Notes: a model not told the origin generated them from the sequence alone. A stretch of DNA of 64,000 nucleotides from Chryseobacterium indologenes (GCA_016025055.1 CP065590.1:4154001-4218000), one strand, 5' to 3'. Shown: positions 18,125 through 28,092, counted from the stretch's first letter. Numbers and translations: made by a program.

Positions 18125-19805
18125 AAAATTATTTTTAACGTATAGGTTTTTCTAAAATACGCGTAGTCAAACTTTTTAGAATTTACTATGATTTCTTTTT
18201 GAAAGGCTATAACCTCATTGGTGATATCATTTAAAATTTTATCGATACTGGCTGAACTAAGATCTGTTTGCATGGGGTAAAGTAAGAATGCAGTCGTCTT
18301 ATGGTCGGAATTATGGTCGGTTTTGTAATCCGGTACAATACTAAAAAAAGGAAACACTTCTCCCTTATTAACCTTATCCCAACATCTTTGCATAAAAGCC
18401 ATGGCTACCTGATGAGCATCAAAATTTTCTCTCTCTGCTGATAAAAGCATTGTAAAATCAATAGAAAACACTATTTCCCATCCCAGAGATGAGGAATTGA
18501 GCACCTTAAATAGATTCCGGTGTTCCATTTTTTTTATCAGGCGACTCTGGGCCTTATGAAGTTTTACCAAATATTGTAATAATCCATTTCTTCCCAGCTT
18601 TTTTAACATAATCCAACTCGCTAAAATCCCCTGAGACGGGCGCGAATTTTCAAGCGTGTAACGATATGCTCTAAATTGTTCGAACTCTAAATCTTGGCTG
18701 CCATAGGTATAATTACCTTGTGTAAGCATATTAAAACAGTTTGAATTTCTACTAATAAAAAAACTGCTAGAGTAAGGGCATAAGCCATCTTTATGGAAAT
18801 CAACACCAAAAGAATCAAAAGACGTTAAACCTAGAAATCTTTTCCTGACCTCTAAAAATTTATTTAAAATAGAAGCGGGAATTCCTAAGTTTCTAATTTC
18901 TGTCTCTGATTCCCTCAAAAGTGTAAAGTAAATCCATCCGATAACGCTATCTAGATGAAGATAAGGACGATAGTCTAATTGGTGATCATCCACAAAACGG
19001 TCCACCAATTGGCTTACTAATAAAGTTTCGTCACAACAAAAATTAATAGTAGTCCCTCCGCAACAAATTATAGCAGCTATGCGGTTCCCTTTTTCAACTT
19101 GAATTGCAAGCAGTTGCTCAAGTGCTGTCATATTCATTTTACCCTCAGCATTTATGGGCACTCTTAAACAGTTAGTGGCACCTATCCCCAATAAACTGCA
19201 AATGTGTTCCACACAATAATGGCCTCCCTCATTTACCATTACTACTAAATTATTGGGGATGCCTTCTCGTTGAGATTCAGGAGCTATTCTGGAAATAGCA
19301 GACTTTATTGCATAAAGCATCGTAATTTTCCCCCGTTACAGGCAATGCCGTAGCTTTCGTTCCAATTAATCCACTGGCCAATAGTTCTTGCTACTTTCTG
19401 TTCTATTAACAGCGATTTTCCACCATACATATCCATTAAAGAATTAACATTATAAATAGTTGATATGCAAGATGATACAACAGCATCCACCATCGGCTCC
19501 GGTACCATATTGAATAGAGATAAGTGTGATTGTGGCCGAGTAGATCCTTGAAGAAAAGAATACATTTCTTCTATCAGATCTTCCTCAGAAAGTATATGTT
19601 CATCTAAATTGGATAACTCAGTCTCATAATTAAAAACTTCTATTGGATATTTAGGTCCCAATTCTTTCTGAGCCTTCTTTGTTAATAAGGTCTGATGATT
19701 TTTAGCCCTCGCTTGAATGCCATAATGAACCTTTTTAAGTTGTTTTAAAAATTTTTCAAACGGTTCATCTACAATAGCATTATTAGCATTAATAATAGAA
19801 TTCAT
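18112..19805 (-). pseudogene. Group II PLP-dependent decarboxylase (frameshifted)
   Basis: The N-terminal part (19305-19805) ends in IACNGGKL. The rest (18112-19320) runs through HYCVEHICSLLGIGATNC, HLDSVIGW and the PLP-lysine site DSFGVDFHKDGLCPYSSS, as in glutamate, aromatic-amino-acid or diaminobutyrate decarboxylases. One base is missing in the G5/A4 run at about 19326-19335. Restoring it gives GGKITMLYAIKSA and a protein of about 564 residues. All catalytic landmarks remain, so this may be a sequence error. The substrate is unknown. It forms a two-gene unit with the aminotransferase. Confidence 0.78.
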
Positions 19806-20439
19806 AATGTTGTAAAATAAAATTTAAATATTGAGTCATTTTAACTATTTTGAGATATAAAGTGCTGTTATTTTGATAGGTCCCATTCACGGATATTATT
19901 AGCTTTTGCTTTTTTTCTTTATAATATTTTTCAACTTCTTTAATTGGCTCATTAGCTAACTTCCTGGTATCAACAGCTATTTATAAAAATCGCTGTCAAA
20001 TCTGTTAAAAAATATCGCCTGATAGTTTGGTGTAATATCCAGATACATTATTTAGTCCCCACATTATTTTTTCAGTAGAATCTTTTACAAATTTATATTT
20101 CTAAATAAGACGTTGATTTTGAGCATAGGAAAGTATTCCTAATAAGGATTATAAAAGCAATCATCATTTTTTATTTGTTACATTTTTCACTAAAGTATGA
20201 AAAATATGATTCACATACGGATAAACGAAAAAAAAACTAAAACTAATCCACAAGTGGTATTTTTATTTCATCAGATATGATTACAAGAGTCTATTATTTC
20301 TAAAATTTTCTTAATTAGCTTGTTCGTTAAGCTCATAAATTCCTCATTGAATTCTAATTATTCACCATTTTTATTTTTAAAATGAGAGTAATGAAGAAAC
20401 AGAAAAAATAAATAGTGGAGTGGTTACCTTTTTTAGGGT
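19806..20439. other. AT-rich gene-free stretch
   Basis: About 630 bases with no credible gene or RNA. A minus-strand frame of about 60 codons (about 19797-19976) has no start codon and no recognisable family. The promoter of the decarboxylase pair should lie near the left end. The right end leads into a decayed transposase. Confidence 0.5.
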
Positions 20440-20698
20440 ATGATTTTTATACTCTTTAACTTTAAGACTATGAAAAAGATCAGAAAATTATCCAAGGCAA
20501 AACGGACTGGCTGTAGCATTACGGGAGTTGGGTCAGGTTGAAAGACCCTTATTATGCTTGATGGGTACATGAGTCCGGAACTCAGGCGGAAATTTACCGC
20601 GGGACTTAATATAGGTAAAGACAGAAATACTTTGGCAAGAGCTGTATATTTTAACAGGTCTGGAGAAGTTGTTAGAGAACGGAACTTTAAAAATCAAT
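20440..20698 (+). mobile_element. Remnant of Tn3-family transposase (TnpA C-terminal region)
   Basis: Reading across two frames gives RQNGLAVALRELGQVERPLL, then DGYMSPELRRKFTAGLNIGK, DRNTLARAVYFNRSGEVVRE and RNFKNQ. This is the unmistakable C-terminal core of Tn3-type transposases (canonical GRIERTLF...PELRRRVxAGLNKGExRNALARAVFFNRLGExRDRxFENQ). It holds a frame change near 20560 and stops, is truncated at both ends, and lacks visible terminal repeats. It is a fossil of a transposon next to the ars/decarboxylase segment. Confidence 0.82.
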
Positions 20699-20746
20699 AG
20701 ATTTATCCTTATCGTGCTATATTTCCCGTTTCGTCTAGTGACCACA

Positions 20747-20780
20747 AATAATCCCTGGCCAATATTGACCAGGGATTATT
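20747..20780. terminator. Strong hairpin terminator
   Basis: A 12-base perfect stem (AATAATCCCTGG at 20747-20758 with CCAGGGATTATT at 20769-20780) and a 10-base loop. It lies about 20 bases past the end of the small lipoprotein gene, which reads leftwards. Confidence 0.75.
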
Positions 20781-20801
20781 CTATGGTATAAAAAAATCTA
20801 A

Positions 20802-21164
20802 TTATTGTTTTTGAAAACTGTAGTTCCCTTTGAAATTAATGTTTGTCCATTTTCCTTCACTTTTGGAACTTTGCAAATAGCCTGAAAAAGTATAATGAGT
20901 TTTGGTATTCATATCAAATTTTCCGTCAAAATTTACGTAACCGTTGATGGGCTCTTTTGTATTGGTCTGATTGAGATGAATTTCACCTACTATGGTTCCT
21001 TCCTTTTGCACTACAAAATTCAGGGTACCGCTTTCATCTCCTGTAAAGTTTCCGCTCCAGTTTCCCTGAAATGCAGAATTGACCTGTCCGGCACTTGCTT
21101 CATCAGAAACACATGAGCTTAATGAAAATAAGGCAATGAATAATACAATGAGATTGGTTTTCAT
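20802..21164 (-). CDS. Small putative lipoprotein
   Basis: A 120-residue protein. The signal peptide ends in a lipobox (SLSSC, Cys 18), so it is probably outer-membrane or periplasmic. The mature part is short, beta-rich and repetitive in style (GNWSGNFTGDESGTLNFVV, GYVNFDGKFDM), suggesting a small lipocalin- or META-like barrel. No motif allows a function to be named. It lies 20 bases after the larger surface lipoprotein gene and is probably cotranscribed with it. Confidence 0.68.
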   Translation of the reverse strand: MKTNLIVLFIALFSLSSCVSDEASAGQVNSAFQGNWSGNFTGDESGTLNFVVQKEGTIVGEIHLNQTNTKEPINGYVNFDGKFDMNTKTHYTFSGYLQSSKSEGKWTNINFKGNYSFQKQ

Positions 21165-21184
21165 ACTAATAGTGGAATTAATTT

Positions 21185-22819
21185 CTATTGTGCATTTAAT
21201 TTAACACCATGCCAGGCACCGTTTTTCTTAGCAATTCCATACATGCTTACGGCAACAGCGGTAGGTTGCAGGAAATCAAATTTATAACTTGTAACCGCTA
21301 TACCGGTACCGGTTCCACCGCCAAAGGTATAGGTAAACTGAGGAGTAGCTACCCCCCAATTGAAGATTCTTTCAATTACATCCTGATTATCTTCAATCTG
21401 GCTGAAATCATAGTACTGAATGTAAGTCTGCTCATAAGAATCGACAACGAAAGCTACTCTGTTAAGCTTTTTGTTTTGTCCTTCCATGAATTTATTAGCC
21501 TGTTTCCATGCTGCTTCCCAAAACAATTTGCTCAGTTGTTCTTCAGAAAGTCCCGAAAGATTTGTTGTAAATTGAATAACAGCATCCACCGTTGCATTCT
21601 TGGAGAATGGGAAAGTAGGCATTGTCGCAGGACCTACGTTGATATAATCCGTATTATTAGCTGCTTTATACATTTTTCCGTCTAACCAATATACTTCTCT
21701 CGGAGTATTATCTGATGCATAAGTAAGGGAGTGCGAAAACTTCCATGAAATTGAATTAATACCAATACCTAATTTCTCGGCATTCTCTTTTCTCCATAGG
21801 CCTGTCCATCCTTTATATTGATGTTTTACTTTACATCCTACAGCATAGACAAGATACAGGTTTTGTGAATAGAATTTCACTTTCACCCTTCTTTTGCTTT
21901 CATATTTATCATAAGTTGTCCATGTTTTTCCAAAAACATTTCCTAACCATGGTTTTCTCACTTCTCCAATCGGCAGATTCTGAACGATACTGGCAATCGA
22001 AGGTTCCTGAGGTTGTGGTGTCGTGGTAGGAGGGTTTCTGAAACCGCCGCCACCGGTTCTTGTACCACCAGTACTACCGCTGCCTCCACTGCTGCCATCA
22101 CCACCTCTGAATCCTCCACCGGAACCGCTTCTCCTGTCGACAGGGGACGCAAAATAACTGATTCTATTATCGGTATTAGGCAAGGTGACAAGGTCACCAC
22201 TTGGTTTATCTGTCATAAAGCTTTCTCTCACAGAAGCTTCAGTAGGAATAAGAAGATCCGGAGAGATCCTTCTTACTTCAAGATAATTTTGAAGTCTGGA
22301 ATAATTCTGTTCGGTCGTCACAAACAGCCCGACATCTGTATATTTGTAAATCTGATCTGCAATTTGTATTTCTGCGCTGCCATTTAGCATAGAGGCATAC
22401 ACTTCATCACCAACCACTTCCTCCAAATCATCGATGTCATCATAAATATCTTCATCAGACACCGATTCACCTCTCATCAGCATAGATGAAGTCTTTTGTA
22501 AAGATTCTATTTTTCTGGATTTTAATTCAGAAATAACTTCAGTTTCATTTTTTTCTGTAATAATAGGGACTAAGGATTCAATTCCTTTTGCGTCCATAAA
22601 ATGCTGAACAGTTCCAAGGTCTTTCTTTTTAAGATCCTGGTAAGTAGCAGTTAATGATTCTTTATTAGGAAAATAAAGTCGTCCGTTTTTTACACTTGGT
22701 TGTTCAATGACATGGGCTTTGTCAGCTGATGTTTCCAGTTCTTCACGGCAAGAAAAGGTAACGGTTAATAAACTAAAAACAGCTATTTTTAGTAATTTTG
22801 AGTTTTTCATTTGTTTCAA
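21185..22819 (-). CDS. Large putative surface lipoprotein with Gly/Ser-rich linker
   Basis: A 544-residue protein. The signal peptide ends with VTFSC (Cys about 24). An N-terminal helical domain (about 40-200) contains a DEDIYDDIDDLEE acidic run. Residues about 230-270 are a Gly/Ser/Arg-rich linker (RSGSGGGFRGGDGSSGG), then Pro/Thr. A C-terminal domain of about 260 residues is rich in Trp and Tyr. This architecture suggests a cell-surface protein. I recognise no enzyme family. From memory, similar proteins are listed as hypothetical in chryseobacteria. Confidence 0.65.
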   Translation of the reverse strand: MKQMKNSKLLKIAVFSLLTVTFSCREELETSADKAHVIEQPSVKNGRLYFPNKESLTATYQDLKKKDLGTVQHFMDAKGIESLVPIITEKNETEVISELKSRKIESLQKTSSMLMRGESVSDEDIYDDIDDLEEVVGDEVYASMLNGSAEIQIADQIYKYTDVGLFVTTEQNYSRLQNYLEVRRISPDLLIPTEASVRESFMTDKPSGDLVTLPNTDNRISYFASPVDRRSGSGGGFRGGDGSSGGSGSTGGTRTGGGGFRNPPTTTPQPQEPSIASIVQNLPIGEVRKPWLGNVFGKTWTTYDKYESKRRVKVKFYSQNLYLVYAVGCKVKHQYKGWTGLWRKENAEKLGIGINSISWKFSHSLTYASDNTPREVYWLDGKMYKAANNTDYINVGPATMPTFPFSKNATVDAVIQFTTNLSGLSEEQLSKLFWEAAWKQANKFMEGQNKKLNRVAFVVDSYEQTYIQYYDFSQIEDNQDVIERIFNWGVATPQFTYTFGGGTGTGIAVTSYKFDFLQPTAVAVSMYGIAKKNGAWHGVKLNAQ

Positions 22820-23484
22820 AATAATTTTTATCTCATTGGTATCTGAACCACAAATAAAGATAGAATATTGAATATAGTATTAGTATTGTAAGGAATAGCC
22901 TGTGGGTGTTTTACCTGCAGATAATTATCAGGCCCGAAATTATCTGCCTTTGTTTCAAAGAGTTTCATGGTTTTTAGCCTATTTAAGACTGAGATAAGCG
23001 TTTCGTTTTCCTCGTCCTTAAATAAGAGTGGTTATTTTTTTATTCTACAAAAATGTCTGTCCAAAAATATATGGAGTATTGTAATAAAAACGGATATGTT
23101 TTTGTGCTTTTTCAATGGTGGTAGGTATTCGTTTTTTATTAACACACTAAATAGTGTCATATTTCTTGAATGCAAATGTAAAAAAATAATTGTAAAAAAG
23201 GAATTATCAGTCGAAATTATCTTAAATATTGTCGACTAAAGCATTTCCTTGATCACATTCACTCAAACAAAACATACGTACAAAATAGTAAAATACTGAA
23301 AATCAAATATTTTATTTAAATTCCATGCAAGTATTCAAAAATGATCGTTTTTCATATTCTGTCTATAAGATTAAAAATAATCTCTCTTAAAAGATTACCT
23401 GAATCGATTGAAAAAAGCCGTCAGGGCGAAATTTCCTATCTTTGAAAATCCAATGTTTATGGACATTAATCAATAGTATTACAG
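22820..23484. other. Gene-free intergenic region
   Basis: About 660 AT-rich bases between divergent genes. An open frame at 22967-23239 encodes a Phe/Ile-rich sequence with no start context or family and is treated as spurious. The region should hold the promoters of the large lipoprotein and of the YdcF gene. No RNA gene was recognised. Confidence 0.5.
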
Positions 23485-24267
23485 ATGAAATTTTTACTGG
23501 ACTTTTTATTCCGTGCTTTACAGCTTTTTGCTGAACCTTATTTTTTGTTATTTCTTGCAGCCGTTACCATCTATCTGCTGAGAAAAAAAACTCAACGTAA
23601 AAATCTGAGACTGGGAATCGGTATATCAGTGGTTTTAATCACCATTTTTATAGGGAATGGTTTTCTGGGGAAACTAACCTCGGGATATCTGCAAAAGGAT
23701 TACATTCATAACGCTGAAATAAAAACCACAGCCACTCAGAATCCTGTTATTGTAGTTCTGGGCGGTGGGATTGTAGATTTTGACCATACAGAAAAGCTGC
23801 ATACGATGTCTTATTCCAGGCTCGTCACAGCCTATCAATTGTATCATGAATACAAGAAAAATAATCAGCCTTGTACGCTATTAATTTCCGGAAAGGGAAG
23901 AGGGCATACCAGTGAAGCAGAATTGTTCAGCGAAAATTTTAAAAAGATGGGAGTACCGGATTCCGACATCATAAAGGAAGATAAAAGTATGAATACGTAT
24001 CAAAATGCCAAATATTCCAGTGAGATCCTGGCAAAGAAATCGCCCTCCGTGGTATACCTGGTGACTTCAGGTTTTCATATGAAAAGATCTGTTGCTTTGT
24101 TTCAGACATTTGGAATAAAACCTGTTCCACAGGCATCAGATTTTATAGATACAGAAATAACCTTATTTCCTAACAGCTATAATGCGGCCTTTACATTTGT
24201 TATGCTTAAAGAAATTGTGGGTACAGGACAGGTACAATTATACAATATGCTGGGAATAAATAAGTAG
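23485..24267 (+). CDS. YdcF/ElyC/SanA family membrane protein (DUF218)
   Basis: A 260-residue protein with two N-terminal membrane helices (about 5-32 and 42-62). The periplasmic DUF218 domain begins at NPVIVVLGGGIVDFDHTE and includes LLISGKGRGHTSEAE, EDKSMNTYQNAKYS and VYLVTSGFHMKRSVALF. ElyC and SanA relatives act in envelope and lipid-carrier homeostasis; the substrate of this one is unknown. It is a single gene ended by a very strong terminator. Confidence 0.9.
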   Translation: MKFLLDFLFRALQLFAEPYFLLFLAAVTIYLLRKKTQRKNLRLGIGISVVLITIFIGNGFLGKLTSGYLQKDYIHNAEIKTTATQNPVIVVLGGGIVDFDHTEKLHTMSYSRLVTAYQLYHEYKKNNQPCTLLISGKGRGHTSEAELFSENFKKMGVPDSDIIKEDKSMNTYQNAKYSSEILAKKSPSVVYLVTSGFHMKRSVALFQTFGIKPVPQASDFIDTEITLFPNSYNAAFTFVMLKEIVGTGQVQLYNMLGINK

Positions 24268-24290
24268 TATAGACTTATTCCAATCATCAT

Positions 24291-24328
24291 AAAACCGGAC
24301 GCCTGAGCGAGCTCAGGCGTCCGGTTTT
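24291..24328 (+). terminator. Strong terminator after the YdcF gene
   Basis: A perfect 18-base inverted repeat (arms beginning AAAACCGGACGCCTGAG) with a 2-base centre, followed by a T-rich tail. It lies 24 bases after the stop codon. Confidence 0.85.
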
Positions 24329-24526
24329 ATTTCTTAGGATAGTATTTAAACATTTTTGCTAATAATTTTACTTGCACAGTGCAATCAGAAGCTGAAACAT
24401 ACAGCAATGACAAAAAGCCCAAATAAGCCGTGTTTTTCCATCCAGATACTATGCTATCTGCCTGAAAACAGAGGCGATATACGGGCAAATTGTTGTACAG
24501 CATAAAATTTCAGAAGCCATCGGTTC

Positions 24527-24922
24527 TTACATATGAAATACATTGAATTTATGGCCATCTGGGTCGGCAAAAACGAATCCGTAATAATGGTCTCCAAAAC
24601 TTTCAGGTTCTGAAATAATCTTTCCACCGGCATTTCTGACTTCTTCGGCCCACTGATCTGCCTGATCTTCAGACTCAGCGGAAAGGGTGAATATAATTTC
24701 ATTGGTATCCTGAGGATTGTTAAAGTGTAACATCTTGAGATTGTTTTCAATAACGCTTTTCAGAAAAAAATGGATGATAAATTCATTTCCTGCTACAAAG
24801 AAGCTTACCAATTCTTTCGAAATATGAGCCCCGTTGGGCTTGAATCCGAGTTCGGTATAAAATTTCTGTGTTCGGTCCAGATCGGCTACTGCCAGATTGG
24901 CCCAGATCATTTTTGGTTTCAT
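24527..24922 (-). CDS. VOC family (glyoxalase/bleomycin-resistance fold) protein
   Basis: A 131-residue vicinal-oxygen-chelate fold. The first beta-alpha unit is WANLAVADLDRTQKFYTELGF and the final motif is GFVFADPDGHKFNVFHM. A usual metal His/Glu pattern is only partly kept, so the protein may be an enzyme or a binding protein. It is a single gene, divergent to the SMI1/KNR4 gene. The reaction is not predictable. Confidence 0.88.
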   Translation of the reverse strand: MKPKMIWANLAVADLDRTQKFYTELGFKPNGAHISKELVSFFVAGNEFIIHFFLKSVIENNLKMLHFNNPQDTNEIIFTLSAESEDQADQWAEEVRNAGGKIISEPESFGDHYYGFVFADPDGHKFNVFHM

Positions 24923-25017
24923 AATATTTTATTTTTGGTGAGATAAAATTAGTATCTTTCATTACGATAAAGCTTGTCATGTGGCAAGATTTTGTATTTT
25001 TAACGGTGTATGATACT

Positions 25018-25575
25018 ATGGAAGAAACTCTTCAAACATTGGATTCTCATCTTCAAAAACTGAGACCGGATTTTTACAGAAATTTACTTAGTCCTTTACA
25101 GGATAAAGACATTCAAAGACTTGAAACCCGGTATAATACACGGATTCCTGATGATCTGAAAGCTTTTTATCAATGGAAAAACGGGCAGGAGAGTAGCTGC
25201 TATGAGTCTTTTCTGAACAATTCTTTGTTTATTCCTTTAGAAGAGGCACTGGATATTGCAGAAGAGCTTACTTCTATGATAGGCAGTGATTTCGAAATTG
25301 AAAACTGGTGGAATGAAGAATGGATTCCAATTTTTCACAATGGAGGTGGAAGTTATATCTGCTATGATCAGAAAGGAATTTTCATAGGAAATCAGGGACA
25401 AATTCTTGAGTTTTGGAACCGGGATTCCGACAGAAATGTGATTGCGGGCAGTCTTGAGGAGTTTTTAAACGCTCTAAATGCTTATTATACAATTCGATAC
25501 AATAAAGAATCAGATGAATTAATCAGTATTGAAACGGACGGGAAAGAATTTCCAAAGCGATTTATTGCCGGGTAA
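25018..25575 (+). CDS. SMI1/KNR4 family protein
   Basis: About 185 residues from the ATG at 25018 (METEL-type opening, here MEETLQTLDSHLQKLRPD, which suits the family). An ATG 39 bases earlier at 24979 is also open. The family core is visible: LETRYNTRIPDDLKAFYQWK, PLEEALDI, WIPIFHNGGGSYICYD and EFWNRDS. Many SMI1/KNR4 proteins are immunity partners of polymorphic toxins. No toxin is seen nearby, so this could be an orphan immunity gene. Confidence 0.88.
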   Translation: MEETLQTLDSHLQKLRPDFYRNLLSPLQDKDIQRLETRYNTRIPDDLKAFYQWKNGQESSCYESFLNNSLFIPLEEALDIAEELTSMIGSDFEIENWWNEEWIPIFHNGGGSYICYDQKGIFIGNQGQILEFWNRDSDRNVIAGSLEEFLNALNAYYTIRYNKESDELISIETDGKEFPKRFIAG

Positions 25576-25627
25576 TTTAACATAATATATTAATCAAATT
25601 TGAGAATAAGCCTACACAAAAATTATA

Positions 25628-26221
25628 ATGAACGAAATTATCTTACATAAAATCAACCGGTTAGGCGGAAATACAGAGGCTGTTAGTCATGACAAAAATT
25701 TTGTAGAAAACTGGCAGGCAATACGATTTAATCATTATTTATACGATAAAGACTGGGATGTCTACGGAATTGATGCATTTTACGAGGAGCATAAAGATCT
25801 GTACAAAAATAATTCTGAAAAATTTTACACAGATTTACTGGAACATTATTTTTCAGAGCATGAACGGGCATACGGTCAATATTTTTTCCGGAACTGGATA
25901 TTTACACCGTTTAAAGAAAATACGGAAGACTATAATGAATTAGACGGCCTTGTAGACGAAGATCACGTAAGAAAAACCGTACAGGGCCCAGAAATGGAAT
26001 TTATCTGTGTATTGTTTTCTTATGGTTATCCGGATCATTTCTTTGTATGCACTACAGATCCTGATCAATCGAATCCAACGGTGTACAGCACAGATCATGA
26101 AATATATTTCGATGAAATCGAAAATAAAGGAAACCTGGAATCGTTTCTCGACAGGTTTATGACGAAGGAAGAGTTCCGGGAAGTTGTCAGAGGATATCTG
26201 GCAGGAAAATTTGGAGAATAA
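25628..26221 (+). CDS. Uncharacterised protein next to the SMI1/KNR4 gene
   Basis: A 197-residue acidic cytoplasmic protein with no signal peptide. It is rich in Tyr, Phe and Asp/Glu (FNHYLYDKDWDVYGIDAFY, LEHYFSEHERAYGQYFFR). A C-terminal part has VLFSYGYPDHFFVCTTDPDQ followed by a short helix. I do not recognise a family. The composition and the position 50 bases after an SMI1/KNR4 gene suggest a second immunity-type protein, but that is inference. Confidence 0.65.
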   Translation: MNEIILHKINRLGGNTEAVSHDKNFVENWQAIRFNHYLYDKDWDVYGIDAFYEEHKDLYKNNSEKFYTDLLEHYFSEHERAYGQYFFRNWIFTPFKENTEDYNELDGLVDEDHVRKTVQGPEMEFICVLFSYGYPDHFFVCTTDPDQSNPTVYSTDHEIYFDEIENKGNLESFLDRFMTKEEFREVVRGYLAGKFGE

Positions 26222-26469
26222 CGGATTCTCAGCGATTAGTCTTCTCTCCTGGCCAACATTATTTTTTCCTATAATTTATATTATGTTAAATTGAATATGT
26301 TTTATGTATTCCTTGATGCCAATTATACTGTCTGCTGTAAGTTTCCTATTCCTGTAAATTTTTGCGCTTATAATTATTTTTAATTGTCTTCCTAATTTTA
26401 AGAAATAATATTTTTCCTTACATTTATACGTATCAAGATAACAAACGAAAAAGCACAAAAAATAAAATT

Positions 26470-27147
26470 ATGGAGAAAACACCAGATTCATTACAAACTA
26501 TTGTATTTGATTTTGACGGAACCTTAGCAGATTCTGCACAATGCGGCGTCATAGCGACCACTGAAGCTTTTAAGTCACATGGATTGCCGGTACCTAAGGA
26601 TAAAGATATTACAGATTTAATGGGAATCCCAATCGAGACCTCCTTTAAAACATTGGGGGCTGATATTCTGAATGACCAGCAATTTAATGAGCTCTTATCG
26701 TCTTTTAGAGAAATCTACAAATCGAATTCAGAGAGCAGTATCGTTTTATTTCCAGGGATTTATGAAATGCTGGACACCATTAAAAAAGACCAAAAGAATG
26801 TTGCAATTGTAAGCAGCAAAAAAACAGAGGTACTGAAAAAGAACTGTAAGCAATTGAAAATTGATCACTTTATTGATGTATTTATAGGATCAGATCTTGT
26901 ACAGCTTCATAAACCTGCTCCCGAAGGCCTGCATTTAGCTCTTAAGCTAATAAATAACAGCGATTTGGCAAAAGCAATTTATATCGGTGATGCTACTGTA
27001 GATATTATGATGGGTACGAGTGCCGGCGTAAAAACCTGTGCCGTTTTATGGGGAGCTCATTCTGAGGAAGAACTGCTTAACTCCAACCCTACTTATATTG
27101 CTCCGGATGTTTTTGCACTGGAAAATATACTGAAACTCACAAATTAA
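26470..27147 (+). CDS. HAD family hydrolase (phosphoglycolate-phosphatase-like)
   Basis: A 225-residue haloacid-dehalogenase-type phosphatase. Motif I is FDFDGTLADS (nucleophile Asp), motif II IVSSKK, motif III the Lys in LHKPAPEG, and motif IV YIGDATVDIMMG. A four-helix cap lies between motifs I and II, as in the Gph/PpaX/beta-phosphoglucomutase group. The substrate is not predictable. It is a single gene with its own terminator. Confidence 0.9.
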   Translation: MEKTPDSLQTIVFDFDGTLADSAQCGVIATTEAFKSHGLPVPKDKDITDLMGIPIETSFKTLGADILNDQQFNELLSSFREIYKSNSESSIVLFPGIYEMLDTIKKDQKNVAIVSSKKTEVLKKNCKQLKIDHFIDVFIGSDLVQLHKPAPEGLHLALKLINNSDLAKAIYIGDATVDIMMGTSAGVKTCAVLWGAHSEEELLNSNPTYIAPDVFALENILKLTN

Positions 27148-27164
27148 AATACAATGTAAATCAT

Positions 27165-27202
27165 AATTCCCGTCTTCAAAACACAATCTGAAGACGGGAA
27201 TT
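27165..27202. terminator. Bidirectional terminator between convergent genes
   Basis: A 14-base perfect stem (AATTCCCGTCTTCA with TGAAGACGGGAATT) and a 10-base loop, between the HAD gene (rightward) and the MBL gene (leftward, ending at 27211). T tracts follow on the plus side. Confidence 0.85.
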
Positions 27203-27210
27203 GCTGCTTT

Positions 27211-28092
27211 TTAATTTAGATACTTTTCTATGGAATTGTTCAGGATTTGTTTTACATTTTTTGTCAGATTCTGGTAACTGTAGAAACCATAAACAGCATC
27301 AAATTCCAGCACTTCAAGCCGCTTTTTTATCCTTTTAATTTCCGATACAGGCAACGGCATTCTGTTAGGATAACTGTACATGATCGCAAAGTGTTGTAAG
27401 TTAGGAGAAAGATACATGGTGTCACCACACAGCATGGTCCCTTTTTCAGACATATTCTGATGGAGTAAAATACTGCTGCCTGCAAAATGGCCGCCGATAT
27501 TTATAATTTTAATATCATCCCACAGAGGCATTTCATCTTCTTCCCAAAGCTTAATTCTATTTCCTTTATCACTGATGTACTGCTCATCCTTTTTATGAAT
27601 GTAGATAGGACATTTGAACTGTTCTGCCCAGTCATTCATATTGCTGTAATAATGAGGATGTGAAATGGCTATAGCCTGTAGACCTCCTATTTCATTAATA
27701 AAATCAATCACCTTCTGATCCAGTAAAGGAATGCAGTCCCAAAGAATATTTCCGCTTTCAGAAAGCACCAGAAAAGCCCTCTGCCCTATGGCAAATCTGG
27801 GCGTAATGACAATCTCATAAAGATGATCATTGAGTTTTACAATATCGGTAGTATGAGTCGTAAGGATCTGATCGTGGGTTGTCCAGGTCTGTCCTGCAGA
27901 AGGAATATATTGTCTTTCTTCATTACAGATTGCACATAATTTTTCCTTGTAATGTTCCGGAAACTGGGTTCCGCATGCTGTACATAATTTTTTCATTGAA
28001 GTTGGAATTTGACCGTTTTTTTTCATAAACGATAATAACGGAACTGCTGCTATGGCTAAAGCTGAGCTTTTTAAAAATGTTATTCTGTCCAT
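27211..28092 (-). CDS. MBL-fold metallo-hydrolase with zinc-ribbon-like N terminus
   Basis: About 293 residues, taking the ATG at 28092 (MDRITFLKSSALA), since earlier in-frame codons run into the AraC gene. The N terminus resembles a hydrophobic export signal. Two CxxC pairs (CTACGTQF, CAICNEE) follow at about residues 35-60. The MBL core shows SHPHYYSNMNDWAE in place of the usual HxHxDH, then GGHFAGSSILLH and MLCGDTMYL. The changed motif suggests fewer or different metal ligands. The substrate is unknown. Confidence 0.82.
   Translation of the reverse strand: MDRITFLKSSALAIAAVPLLSFMKKNGQIPTSMKKLCTACGTQFPEHYKEKLCAICNEERQYIPSAGQTWTTHDQILTTHTTDIVKLNDHLYEIVITPRFAIGQRAFLVLSESGNILWDCIPLLDQKVIDFINEIGGLQAIAISHPHYYSNMNDWAEQFKCPIYIHKKDEQYISDKGNRIKLWEEDEMPLWDDIKIINIGGHFAGSSILLHQNMSEKGTMLCGDTMYLSPNLQHFAIMYSYPNRMPLPVSEIKRIKKRLEVLEFDAVYGFYSYQNLTKNVKQILNNSIEKYLN

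Noticed and set aside
20533..20745. Minus-strand open frame of 70 codons
   Set aside because: It is the antisense shadow of the Tn3 transposase remnant.
22967..23239. Plus-strand open frame of about 90 codons
   Set aside because: Phe/Ile-rich translation of AT-rich DNA, no motif, no ribosome-site or promoter signal.
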